Positions 1 through 6,363 of a stretch of DNA of 10,248 bases are shown one piece after another. Both the position numbers and the translations under genes were made by a program. The stretch covers positions 1 through 10,248 of the forward strand of contig CAIYXG010000345.1 in the NCBI GenBank assembly GCA_903930035.1, read 5' to 3'. The notes beneath the pieces were generated by a model that saw only the letters and a program-made list of their open reading frames with translations, was not told the DNA's origin and ran no database searches. Positions within the stretch are counted from its first letter, which is position 1. Each line of letters opens with the position of its first letter. This stretch comes from an uncultured Actinomycetes bacterium (lineage in GTDB: Bacteria; Actinomycetota; Acidimicrobiia; Acidimicrobiales; Microtrichaceae).

Positions 1-809
1 CGGTCCTCGTTCCAGATGAGCTCCTCGCTGAAGGCGCCGCCGGGGGCGGTGAGCGCCCGGCCGGCCAGGTTGCCCTCGCCCAGGAACATGTCGAGCATGG
101 CGATGAGCCCGGCGGGTGCCGCGTCGGTCCCCGTGCCCTCCTCGCTCATCATCATGGGCAGGCCCTCGGGCGCGTCCATGGGGATCAGGTCGGCCACCCG
201 TCGCTGCTGCTCGTCGGGGAGACCGATCCAGAACTCGAGCCCGAGCGGCCCGGCCACCTCGTCGGCGAAGAACTGGCCCAGGCGCTTGCCGCTGATGCGG
301 CGGACGACCTCGCCGACCAGCCAGCCGTAGGTCAGGGCGTGGTAGCCGTGCTGGGTGCCGGGCTCCCACAGCGGGGCGCTGTCCGCCAGCGCGGCGGTCA
401 CGGTGTCCCAGTCGAGGGCCTCCTCGAGCACCATCTTGCGGTCCACGTCCGGCAGGCCGACCTTGTGGCTGAGCAGCCACGCGACCGGGACGTGCTCCTT
501 GCCCTTGGCGCCGAACTCGGGCCAGTAGTCCGTCACGGGGGCCAGCAGGTCCAGCTCGCCGCGCTGGGCCAGCACGTGGGCGCAGATGGCAGTGGCGCCC
601 TTGGTGGTGGAGAACACCATCTGCAGCGTCTGGTCGTCGTACGGGGTGCCGGCGTCGTCGGCGACCCCGCCGGTCAGGTCGACCATCGGCTGGCCGTCCA
701 CGTAGACGCAGAACCCGGCCCCGACCTCGCCACGCTCGGCGAAGTTGGCGGCGAAGACCTCACGGACCTCTTCGAACCCTGGCTCGACGGTTCCCCTGAT
801 CTCGGTCAT
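1..809 (-). CDS. Serine hydrolase of the beta-lactamase/EstB esterase family (3' end outside window)
   Basis: Partial gene; 269 codons are visible from the ATG at 809-807. The reading frame is open to the left edge, so the C-terminus is missing. The penicillin-binding-protein-like fold is recognised from the SxxK motif S67-T-T-K70 in the context MVFSTTKG, followed by a helix and the segment LLSHKVGLP at about 112-120. The second active-site region is HGYHALTYGWLVGE, with Y156 at the place of the class C Tyr. The third motif (KTG/HxG) would lie outside the window. Family members are esterases, D-amino-acid peptidases or lactonases more often than true beta-lactamases, so the substrate is open. 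There is no signal peptide, so it is probably cytoplasmic. An AGGAG ribosome binding site at 819-815 lies 5 nt before the start. It is probably transcribed alone from a promoter in the 810-860 gap. Confidence 0.93.
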   Translation of the reverse strand, partial: MTEIRGTVEPGFEEVREVFAANFAERGEVGAGFCVYVDGQPMVDLTGGVADDAGTPYDDQTLQMVFSTTKGATAICAHVLAQRGELDLLAPVTDYWPEFGAKGKEHVPVAWLLSHKVGLPDVDRKMVLEEALDWDTVTAALADSAPLWEPGTQHGYHALTYGWLVGEVVRRISGKRLGQFFADEVAGPLGLEFWIGLPDEQQRRVADLIPMDAPEGLPMMMSEEGTGTDAAPAGLIAMLDMFLGEGNLAGRALTAPGGAFSEELIWNED

Positions 810-839
810 GTGTGCTCCTGGGACGCGGACGGACCCCTG

Positions 840-870
840 AACCTAAACAAGTTCTGGCGGCGCCGCCCAA
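840..870 (-). promoter_or_regulatory. Possible promoter for the serine hydrolase gene
   Basis: On the minus strand TAGGTT at 845-840 fits the actinobacterial -10 form TANNNT. TTGGGC at 870-865 could serve as -35, with a rather long 19-nt spacer. The resulting leader would be about 25 nt and contains the AGGAG site. The match is only moderate, and the proposed -35 overlaps the hairpin listed at 858-879. Confidence 0.35.
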
Positions 871-879
871 GGGGCGCCG
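858..879 (-). terminator. Possible terminator hairpin behind the small membrane protein gene
   Basis: A perfect 7-bp stem (CGGCGCC at 858-864, GGCGCCG at 873-879) with an 8-nt loop lies 12 nt beyond the stop codon of the small gene at 892. On the minus strand it is followed within about ten bases by the T-rich stretch TTGTTT. The T tract is displaced and broken, so termination is likely but not certain. Confidence 0.4.
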
Positions 880-891
880 GTCCGCAGTGCC

Positions 892-1170
892 TCAGCCGCC
901 GGGCCGGGCCGTCGTCGACGGGGCGACGGTGCTCGTCTCACCGGGGAGCGGGACGGTGGTCTTGCCCAGGACGTTCGGGTTGGGCGGCAGCGTGCTGGCC
1001 GTGGGCCGCTCGCGCTCCCGGTCCCGTTCCCGCTGCTCGGCCCGGACCTCGGCCTGGTGCGCCTGGTAGGCCATCGGGCCGGCCACCGAGGCCGTGACGC
1101 CGGTCGACGCGACGAGCGCGAGCAGCAGCCGAGCGGCCACGAACCCACCCTGCGTGCGTGCAGATCGCAT
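892..1170 (-). CDS. Small membrane-anchored protein with charged and Thr/Pro-rich tail, function unknown
   Basis: I do not recognise a family. The 92-residue product has a short basic N-terminus (MRSARTQGG), one hydrophobic helix at about residues 10-31 (signal anchor or uncleaved signal peptide), and a highly charged stretch at about 41-55 with alternating Arg/Glu/Asp (QRERDRERER). A Pro/Thr/Ser-rich tail follows to the C-terminus. This layout suggests one membrane pass with a disordered, probably extracytoplasmic tail. The start chosen is the ATG at 1170, because AGGGGG at 1180-1175 sits 4 nt before it. An in-frame ATG at 1194 would add eight residues but has no comparable site. It lies downstream of the two-component genes on the same strand, about 110 nt away. 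The hydrophobic-then-charged pattern supports a real gene, but overlapping frames are also open here. Confidence 0.55.
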   Translation of the reverse strand: MRSARTQGGFVAARLLLALVASTGVTASVAGPMAYQAHQAEVRAEQRERDRERERPTASTLPPNPNVLGKTTVPLPGETSTVAPSTTARPGG

Positions 1171-1201
1171 GCGTCCCCCTGACGTCCCGTGCATCTCTGG
1201 C

Positions 1202-1227
1202 CATGGTGCGGACGGGCCCGCACCATG
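1202..1227. promoter_or_regulatory. 10-bp perfect inverted repeat, possible operator or hairpin
   Basis: Half-sites CATGGTGCGG (1202-1211) and CCGCACCATG (1218-1227) are perfectly complementary around a 6-nt centre. The site lies between the response regulator stop (1282) and the start of the small membrane gene (1170). It could be an operator for the small gene, a hairpin in its 5' leader, or part of a terminator for the regulator, although no T tract follows. It shares GTGCG/CGCAC with the palindrome at 3752-3771. Confidence 0.45.
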
Positions 1228-1237
1228 CCCATGGGTA

Positions 1238-1243
1238 AATCTA
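1238..1243 (-). promoter_or_regulatory. Weak candidate -10 element for the small membrane protein gene
   Basis: TAGATT on the minus strand (1243-1238) fits TANNNT and lies in the most AT-rich part of this gap. No convincing -35 is present at the expected distance. If used, the transcript would begin near 1231, and the 1202-1227 palindrome would form a hairpin close to its 5' end. Confidence 0.25.
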
Positions 1244-1257
1244 CTGAACGCCCGTCC

Positions 1258-1271
1258 GGCCCGGTCGGGCC
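1258..1271 (-). terminator. Possible GC-only terminator hairpin of the two-component operon
   Basis: GGCCC and GGGCC form a 5-bp stem with a 4-nt loop, 10 nt beyond the response regulator stop codon. There is no U tract. In such GC-rich DNA a short stem like this can arise by chance, so the call is tentative. Confidence 0.28.
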
Positions 1272-1281
1272 CCGCCGGTGC

Positions 1282-1935
1282 TCAGACCTCGTCGTCGCCG
1301 CCCTCGGGGTTGAGGTCGATGATGCCCAGCCGGACGGCGGAGAGCACGGCGTGCGTGAGGCTCTGGGTGTCCAGGCGGCGGTAGATCGCGTTGAGGTGGT
1401 TGTGGACGGTCTTCTGGGTGATCCCCAGCTCGCGGGCCACCTGCTTGGTGGAGAGACCGTTGGCGATCATCTGCAGGATCTCGACCTGGCGGTCGGACAG
1501 CAGCGACTCCTCGGTGGGCTTCAGCCCGCCGACCACCTGCAGCATGGAGGCGGCCAGGTGCGGGCTGAGCACCTCCTCGCCGTCCATGACGCGGTCGAGC
1601 GTGTCGATCACCTCGTCGAGCGACGTGCCCTTGGTGAGGTAGGCGACGGCCCCCGCCTCCAGCGCGGCCCGGGTCTTGGCCGGGTCGTCGTGCATGGTCA
1701 GCACCACGACCTTCACGTCGGGGTACTGCTCGGTGATCTGCCGTGTGGCCCCCACGCCGTCGAGCACGGGCATGGACAGGTCCATGACCACGATGTCGGG
1801 CTGGGTCTCGCCGACGAGGCCGATGGCCTCCTCGCCGTTGCCGGCCTCGCCGACGACGTCCTTGCCGGCGCCTTCGAGGCCGCGACGGATGCCGTCGCGC
1901 AGGATCTGGTGGTCGTCGACCAGCAGGACCTTCAT
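1282..1935 (-). CDS. NarL/FixJ-family response regulator with LuxR-type DNA-binding domain
   Basis: This 217-residue transcription factor is the output half of the two-component pair. The receiver domain spans about 1-120, with acidic residues D7 and D8, phospho-acceptor D52 in VVMDLSMP, switch residue T80 in VVLTMHD and K102 in YLTKG. A LuxR-type helix-turn-helix follows at about 145-205 (LSDRQVEILQMIANGLSTKQ, then TQKTVHNHLNAIYRRL). The length is normal for the family. The ATG start overlaps the kinase stop as ATGA (1935-1932). AAGGAG at 1949-1944 lies 8 nt upstream, so translation is coupled but has its own ribosome binding site. In this family phosphorylation of D52 usually drives dimerisation and binding to inverted repeats. 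The target genes cannot be read from the sequence, but palindromes flanking the locus are candidates. Confidence 0.97.
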   Translation of the reverse strand: MKVLLVDDHQILRDGIRRGLEGAGKDVVGEAGNGEEAIGLVGETQPDIVVMDLSMPVLDGVGATRQITEQYPDVKVVVLTMHDDPAKTRAALEAGAVAYLTKGTSLDEVIDTLDRVMDGEEVLSPHLAASMLQVVGGLKPTEESLLSDRQVEILQMIANGLSTKQVARELGITQKTVHNHLNAIYRRLDTQSLTHAVLSAVRLGIIDLNPEGGDDEV

Positions 1936-3683
1936 GGGGCTGTCTCCTTGTTGCGGCCGTCCCCCGCGACGACCGTCACCGTGGTCCCCCCGCCAGGGGT
2001 GCTGAGAATCTCGAGCCGTGCCCCGATGGCGTCGGCCCGTTCCTTCATCCCCACCAGACCGTAGGCGCTCTCGCGGGCCCCGAGCGACGTATCGAAGCCC
2101 TTTCCGTCGTCCCGCACCGTCAGCCGGTAGTTCCCGCCGGCCACGGTCCAGCGCACCTCCACCTCGCGGGCGTCGGCGTGGCGCTCCACGTTGTTGAGCG
2201 ACTCCTGCAGGATCCGGAGCACCTCGTTCTCCACCGTGACGGGCAGGCGGCCGTCCGGGTCGTCGACGCTGCACCGGGCCGGGATGCGGGTGCGCTCGGT
2301 GAACCGCTCGACGACCGCCGGTGCCAGCACGGCCAGCGGCCGCTCCTCGGACGCGCTCGTCCGGAGCTGGCGCAGCGTCTCCCGCAGGTCCTCGATGGCC
2401 GAGGTCACGTCGGCGCGCAGCTTCTCGAGCTCGGGCTCGAGCTCCTCGGGGTGGGCGGCGATCCGCTCGATCTCGATGCCGATGTAGGTCAGCCACTGGC
2501 CCAGCCGGTCGTGCAGGTCGCGGGCGATGCGCGTGCGCTCGTCGTCGGCGCCGAGCCGTCGGAGCCGGCCGAACCAGCGGGCGTTGTCGATGGTCAGGCC
2601 CAGGATGTCGGCCATCCCGCTGAGCACCGTGGCGTCGCGCTCCGTGTAGCGCCCGATCTCGGGGTGCTCCAGCCCGAGCACTGCGACCGTGCTGCCGCGC
2701 GCCCCGAGCCGGACGTACATGCCGCTCCCCATGCCGTCGACCAGGCCGCGCTCGCCGCGGGTCAGGTCGGCCCGCACCACCGGCCGCTCCTGGCGGAGGG
2801 TCGACCGGAGGGCCTCGGGCAGCTCGTCCGTCGCGTAGCGGGCGGCGAGGCGACAGCCGGCCGCCAGGTTGGGGGTCCACTCCCCGTCGGTGTCGGAGAG
2901 CACCACCAGGGCGATGACACGGGCGTCGAACGTGTCGGAGAGCTGGTCGCGCGCCGACTCGACGACCTCCCGCTGCGTGAGCGACGACGGCAGCGTGCGG
3001 GCCGTGACCGTCAGCAGGTTGAGCAGGTCGTTGGCGTCCGTGAGCGTGCGGACCTGGTCGTCGAGCGCTACCCGCCGGGCCTCGTCCGCGAGCAGCCGCC
3101 GGCGCAGGTAGGTCGCCCCCGCGATGGCCAGGACGAAGGCGGCGAGCAGCGCCAGGTCGCGCTGGTCGCGGGTCTGCTCGGCCAGGTCGGTGCTGCCGAG
3201 GCCCACGCCGGCCACGGTCGCCGCCACCGCCACGGTGAGCGCGGCGCCGCCGGGGACCGCCCCCCAGCCGAAGGCCACGACCACTGCGGCCGTGAGCAGG
3301 CAGAAGATGAACGGGCTGTCGAGGCCGCCGCTGTAGCCCACGGCGAGCCCGAACACGGTCACGTCGAGGAGCGCCGCCGCCCGGTCCGTCCAGGACGTGG
3401 AGGCCAGCCGGAGCGGCAGGACGGTGCGCCACGTGGTCAGGAAGAGGCACGCGGCGAGTGCCACGACCGGCGGCCACTGCCCCCGGAAGGCCGCCGGGGC
3501 GGCGAACACCAGGCCGTAGGCGACCGAGCTCCACCGCAGCGCCGAGACGGCCGGCGTGACGGCCGCCCGCACGGCGAGCGGCAGCTCGAACTGGCGCGTG
3601 GCGTCGTCCAGCCCGCCGTAGGGGATGGCGCGCAGGGTCGCCAGGGCGCCGCCGGCCTGCAGATCTCCCCCTGCCGGCTGCAC
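1932..3683 (-). CDS. Membrane-bound NarL-type sensor histidine kinase (HisKA_3) with GAF-like domain
   Basis: This 583-residue kinase is the partner of the downstream regulator. About five to six hydrophobic segments at residues 45-195 form an N-terminal membrane module with the YSGGLDSPF loop (117-125). A short coiled coil follows at about 197-225, then a GAF-like region at about 230-370. The HisKA_3 dimerisation helix carries the phospho-acceptor H391 in RIARDLHDRLGQ. D392 and Q396 give the DxxxQ pattern that supports phosphatase activity in NarX-type kinases. The HATPase_c domain has N-box ESLNNVERHA (N497), G1 box DDGKGF (525-530) and G2 box YGLVGM (541-546). I chose the GTG at 3683 because AGGGGG precedes it and because a -10-like TAGGGT at 3747-3742 rules out the more upstream GTG at 3743, which would overlap it. 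The signal sensed is unknown. Confidence 0.95.
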   Translation of the reverse strand: MQPAGGDLQAGGALATLRAIPYGGLDDATRQFELPLAVRAAVTPAVSALRWSSVAYGLVFAAPAAFRGQWPPVVALAACLFLTTWRTVLPLRLASTSWTDRAAALLDVTVFGLAVGYSGGLDSPFIFCLLTAAVVVAFGWGAVPGGAALTVAVAATVAGVGLGSTDLAEQTRDQRDLALLAAFVLAIAGATYLRRRLLADEARRVALDDQVRTLTDANDLLNLLTVTARTLPSSLTQREVVESARDQLSDTFDARVIALVVLSDTDGEWTPNLAAGCRLAARYATDELPEALRSTLRQERPVVRADLTRGERGLVDGMGSGMYVRLGARGSTVAVLGLEHPEIGRYTERDATVLSGMADILGLTIDNARWFGRLRRLGADDERTRIARDLHDRLGQWLTYIGIEIERIAAHPEELEPELEKLRADVTSAIEDLRETLRQLRTSASEERPLAVLAPAVVERFTERTRIPARCSVDDPDGRLPVTVENEVLRILQESLNNVERHADAREVEVRWTVAGGNYRLTVRDDGKGFDTSLGARESAYGLVGMKERADAIGARLEILSTPGGGTTVTVVAGDGRNKETAP

Positions 3684-3741
3684 GTGCCCCCCTGGCGATG
3701 ACGAATGTGTTGGCGAAGTCGGCTGCTCGTTCGTGGGCGCC

Positions 3742-3747
3742 ACCCTA
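3742..3747 (-). promoter_or_regulatory. -10 element of the sensor kinase operon promoter
   Basis: TAGGGT on the minus strand fits the TANNNT form. The expected transcription start is near 3735, leaving a leader of about 50 nt with the AGGGGG site before the GTG at 3683. The -35 position (about 3765-3770) has no consensus TTGACA and lies inside the inverted repeat at 3752-3771, which suggests regulator-dependent control. Confidence 0.45.
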
Positions 3748-3751
3748 CCGA

Positions 3752-3771
3752 CCGTGCGTCCAGCCGCACGG
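3752..3771. promoter_or_regulatory. 7-bp perfect inverted repeat in the kinase promoter, candidate operator
   Basis: CCGTGCG (3752-3758) and CGCACGG (3765-3771) are perfectly complementary around 6 nt. The repeat covers the spacer and -35 region of the kinase promoter, 4 bp from its -10 element, in the divergent gap between kinase and hydrolase. It shares GTGCG/CGCAC half-sites with 1202-1227 at a 2-bp different spacing. Autoregulation by the cognate LuxR-type regulator is the simplest guess. Confidence 0.45.
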
Positions 3772-3813
3772 CCCCCGGCGCCGGTCCGTGCCGGGGCGCC
3801 GCGGTCCAGCCCG

Positions 3814-3819
3814 TACCAT
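3814..3819 (+). promoter_or_regulatory. -10 element of an apparently leaderless promoter for the hydrolase pair
   Basis: TACCAT ends 6 nt before the GTG at 3826, so the first transcribed base would fall on or next to the start codon. No ribosome binding site precedes this GTG, which agrees with a leaderless mRNA, common in actinobacteria. No -35 consensus is visible. Confidence 0.5.
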
Positions 3820-3825
3820 CGGCCC

Positions 3826-4785
3826 GTGGCCGAACCGACCCTCCCGCTCACGGCAGCCGCCGCCGGCGCCTACCCGGGCGCCCGCCGGCCCGACCGCCGC
3901 CGGACGGTGGACTCCGCCGGGGTCGCCATCGCGGTCGCCGAGTGGGGCGACCCGGACGCCCCGGTGCTCCTGTGCGCCCACGGCGGGTTCGACTTCGCCG
4001 AGACGCTCAACGTGTTCGCCCCGATGCTGGCCGACGCAGGCTGGCGGGTCGTGAGCTGGGACCAGCGCGGCCACGGCGACTCGGCCCACACCCACCTCTA
4101 CAGCTGGGAGGCCGACCAGCGCGACGCCGCGGCGGTCATCGCCTCCCTGCCACCGGCGCCGATGCCGTTCCTGGGCCACTCCAAGGGCGGCAGCCTGGTC
4201 ATGCACCTGGCCAACGCCCTGCCGCACCGGGTCGCGGCGCTGGTCAACCTGGACGGCCTGCCGTCGGGCCGGGCAATGACCGACGTGTCGGAGCACGAGC
4301 GCACCCGGATGCTGCGGCGGGAGATGTCGGCGTGGCTGGACCACCGGCACACGCTGGTCGGCAAGCAGCGCAAGCCGGGGACCATCGAGGAGCTGGCCGA
4401 GCGGCGGGGCCGCATGAACCCCCGGCTCGACCCGGCCTGGCTGCAGTACCTGGTCACGGTCGGTGCGACCGAGGCCCCCGACGGCTGGCGGTGGAAGATC
4501 GACCCCACGCTGCGGATGGGCGGGTTCGGGCCGTGGCGGCCCGAGTGGTCGATGCTGCGGCTGCCCGGGATCGGCGTCCCGGTCATGGGCGTGCTGGGGC
4601 TGGACCTGGAGTACATGGGCTGGGGCACCCGGCCGGAGGACGTCGTCCCGTACCTCCCTCCGGGCGCCCGGTTCGAGGAGCTCGAGGGCGTCGGTCACTT
4701 CGTCCACATCGAGCAGCCGCGCCGGGTCGCCGACCTGGTGCTGGACTTCCTGGACGGCGCGCTCCCGGCGGTGGCACGGCCATGA
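3826..4785 (+). CDS. Alpha/beta hydrolase with intact catalytic residues
   Basis: This 319-residue protein has the classic alpha/beta hydrolase order: oxyanion region LLCAHGGFDF (about 48-57), strand and turn SWDQRGHGDS (77-86), nucleophile elbow GHSKGG with S119, cap domain at about 150-240, candidate acid D260 in GVLGLD, and catalytic H291 in GVGHFVHIEQP. The length is usual for the family. Possible activities include esterase, epoxide or haloalkane hydrolase, or lipase; the sequence does not decide. It has no signal peptide and is probably cytoplasmic. The frame is open further upstream to 3625, but that part would run into the kinase gene, and the leaderless -10 at 3814-3819 points to the GTG at 3826. 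The stop overlaps the next gene start as ATGA, so the two are co-translated. Confidence 0.93.
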   Translation: MAEPTLPLTAAAAGAYPGARRPDRRRTVDSAGVAIAVAEWGDPDAPVLLCAHGGFDFAETLNVFAPMLADAGWRVVSWDQRGHGDSAHTHLYSWEADQRDAAAVIASLPPAPMPFLGHSKGGSLVMHLANALPHRVAALVNLDGLPSGRAMTDVSEHERTRMLRREMSAWLDHRHTLVGKQRKPGTIEELAERRGRMNPRLDPAWLQYLVTVGATEAPDGWRWKIDPTLRMGGFGPWRPEWSMLRLPGIGVPVMGVLGLDLEYMGWGTRPEDVVPYLPPGARFEELEGVGHFVHIEQPRRVADLVLDFLDGALPAVARP

Positions 4786-5453
4786 GCACGTTCACCCTCC
4801 GCCACAACCGGGTCGAGCTGGCCGTCCACCGTCTGTCCGACGGGGCCGACGACGTCCGCCGCCCGCTCCTGCTCCTGCACGGCCTGGGGGAGCGCACGCC
4901 CTCCCAGGTGCCGGTGCGGCAGCTGTCTGGGTTCGTCTGGCCGGGACCGGTCCTGGGCCTGGACTTCACGGGCCACGGCGCCTCCACGGTGCCGGTGGGC
5001 GGCGGCTACACGTCGGAGATCCTGGTCGGCGACGTCGACACCGTGCTGCGCGAGACCGGGCCGGTCACCATCCTCGGCCGCGGCCTGGGGGCCTATGTCG
5101 GGCTGCTGGCCGCCGCGGCCCGGCCCGAGCTGGTCCGCGGCGTGGTCCTGACCGACGGCCCCGGCCTGGTCGGGGGCGGTACCCACCCGGGCTCGCCGCT
5201 CCTGCCCGTCCCGGCGCCCGGCGGGGTCGTCCCGCCCGACCCGTTCGCCCTGCTCGAGCTGGCCCGGGACGTCCGTCCGCCGGACTACGCGCAGACGTAC
5301 GCCCGCTACGCCGTGGAGGGGAGCGACCTCGACGACCCGGTCTGGGTGAGCTGCGTGGTGCGTCCGGAGTGGGTCGCAGCCATCTCGGGCGAGCCGGGGG
5401 TGGCGCGGGGTTCCGTGGCGGAGGGCCTGGCCAGGTACGCCGCGGTCGACTGA
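4782..5453 (+). CDS. Alpha/beta hydrolase-fold protein lacking the nucleophile serine, likely pseudoenzyme
   Basis: This 223-residue protein follows the preceding hydrolase with a 4-nt ATGA overlap. It keeps the fold signatures LLLLHGLGER (about 29-38), LGLDFTGHGAST (58-69) and the elbow context TILGRGLGAYVGLLAA. The elbow reads G99-R-G101-L-G103, so glycine replaces the nucleophile serine. No GH-type catalytic histidine or clear late acid is visible near the C-terminus, and the protein is about 100 residues shorter than its neighbour, with the cap reduced to a Pro/Gly-rich loop (about 131-155). It is not a plain pseudogene: the frame is intact, with codon use like its neighbours. I infer a non-catalytic partner or ligand-binding protein, perhaps pairing with the upstream enzyme. 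Another nucleophile elsewhere cannot be excluded. Confidence 0.88.
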   Translation: MSTFTLRHNRVELAVHRLSDGADDVRRPLLLLHGLGERTPSQVPVRQLSGFVWPGPVLGLDFTGHGASTVPVGGGYTSEILVGDVDTVLRETGPVTILGRGLGAYVGLLAAAARPELVRGVVLTDGPGLVGGGTHPGSPLLPVPAPGGVVPPDPFALLELARDVRPPDYAQTYARYAVEGSDLDDPVWVSCVVRPEWVAAISGEPGVARGSVAEGLARYAAVD

Positions 5454-5461
5454 GCGCTCAG
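5450..5461. other. 12-bp palindrome holding both stop codons of converging genes
   Basis: CTGAGCGCTCAG is a perfect palindrome. It contains the TGA of the plus-strand hydrolase-like gene (5451-5453) and the TGA of the minus-strand tetR-like gene (5460-5458), leaving only four bases between the two genes. There is no room for separate terminators between them. Confidence 0.6.
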
Positions 5462-6075
5462 GCCGAGGGCGCCTGGGCCAGCCCGCGCAGCGTGGTGTCG
5501 ACCATGGCCTCGACGAGCCCCTGGAACTCCGGGATGTCGCGGGGCTGGCCGTCCGGTGCGCCGAGCAGGAGGACGGACGCACTGCCGTGCGACGCGGTCC
5601 AGAGGACCAGGGCCGCCATGGACAGGTCGTGGTCGGGGTGGATGACGCCGGCCTGCTGGGCCGCGGCGACCGCACCGGCCGACCACGTGAACGCAGCCGT
5701 GGCCCCGTCGAGCGTGTCGGCGTCGGGCACGTGCAGGGTGCTGGGCGGGAACCGGAACATCACCTGGAACACGGCCGGCTGCTCGAGCGCCAGTCCGACG
5801 TAGGCGCGGGCCATCTCCCGCAGGACCTCGGCGGGGTCGTCGGTCGGGATGGCCTCGAACCGTTCGAGGAGCTCGGCGAAGCCGGTGGCGGCCACGGCGG
5901 CGAGCAGGTCCTGCTTGTCGGTCACGTAGGCGTAGAGCGCCGGTGCGGTCACGCCGAGCCGGCGGGCCAGCCGCCGCAACGACGTCTGCTCCAGGCCCTC
6001 CTCGGAGAGCTGGCGCCGCGCCTCGGCGACGATCCGGTCCCGCGAGAGCGGCGCGCTGCGGTCGGGGCTGGGCAC
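5458..6075 (-). CDS. TetR/AcrR-family transcriptional regulator
   Basis: This 205-residue protein has an N-terminal TetR DNA-binding domain at about residues 10-58: RDRIVAEARRQLSEEGLEQT, then the helix-turn-helix TSLRRLARRLGVTAPALYAYV (31-51) and DKQDLL. A helical ligand-binding and dimer domain of normal length follows, with the segment MFRFPPS in its middle as in TetR_C_33-type members. The ligand is unknown. The start is the GTG at 6075, with TGAGG 8 nt upstream. The alternative GTG at 6105 would give a GTGA overlap with xseB and ten more residues but has a weaker ribosome site. It is the last gene of the usp-xseA-xseB-tetR run and probably shares its transcript. Such regulators often repress their own operon or a neighbour, here perhaps the converging hydrolase pair. 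Confidence 0.93.
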   Translation of the reverse strand: MPSPDRSAPLSRDRIVAEARRQLSEEGLEQTSLRRLARRLGVTAPALYAYVTDKQDLLAAVAATGFAELLERFEAIPTDDPAEVLREMARAYVGLALEQPAVFQVMFRFPPSTLHVPDADTLDGATAAFTWSAGAVAAAQQAGVIHPDHDLSMAALVLWTASHGSASVLLLGAPDGQPRDIPEFQGLVEAMVDTTLRGLAQAPSA

Positions 6076-6101
6076 GCCGGGAGCCTCACGCGGTGGTCGG
6101 C

Positions 6102-6326
6102 TCACTCGTCCGCAGGATCGAGCGTGGTCAGGACCTGCTCCACCTGCAGCCGTGTGCCGTCGATGCGGCCGCGGCACCAGGTCACCAGCTCCGCGGCGCG
6201 GGCCACCTTGGTGGTGAGCGCGTCCACGTCGAGCTGGTTCGACTCCAGGTCGGCCACGATCTGGTCGAGCTCGGCCACCGCGGCGGTGAAGCCCAGCTCC
6301 TCGGGCGGGGTGTCGTGGGAGGCCAT
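6102..6326 (-). CDS. xseB: Exodeoxyribonuclease VII small subunit
   Basis: This 74-residue protein matches XseB in size and in the two-helix pattern: LGFTAAVAELDQIVADLESN, then LDVDALTTKVARAAELVTWCRGRI, then a short third segment. Several XseB chains bind the C-terminal region of XseA to form exonuclease VII, which degrades single-stranded DNA from both ends to short oligonucleotides in the cytoplasm. The start ATG at 6326-6324 has AAGGA 6 nt upstream, preceded by an unusual GAGAGAGAGA purine run. It follows xseA by 37 nt. Its stop overlaps a possible GTG of the tetR-like gene. Confidence 0.95.
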   Translation of the reverse strand: MASHDTPPEELGFTAAVAELDQIVADLESNQLDVDALTTKVARAAELVTWCRGRIDGTRLQVEQVLTTLDPADE

Positions 6327-6363
6327 GTCAGTTCCTTCTCTCTCTCGTTCCGTGGGGGAATGG

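Noticed and set aside
1013..1040. CGCTCCCGG/CGTTCCCGC-type short repeats, considered as a DNA repeat or binding array
   Set aside because: They are explained by the Arg/Glu-rich coding stretch of the small membrane protein.
339..1097. Long plus-strand open frame opposite the serine hydrolase
   Set aside because: It is the antisense shadow of a gene with clear SxxK and Tyr motifs, typical of high-GC DNA, and its product is Arg/Gly/Pro-rich without domains.
1936..3534. Apparent long extension making the response regulator a 750-residue protein
   Set aside because: The added part is an out-of-frame reading of the kinase gene. The regulator starts at the ATG at 1935, with its own ribosome site and an ATGA overlap.
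2178..3701. 507-codon plus-strand open frame opposite the sensor kinase
   Set aside because: The minus-strand kinase has all catalytic boxes. The plus frame shows only compositional bias and no recognisable fold.
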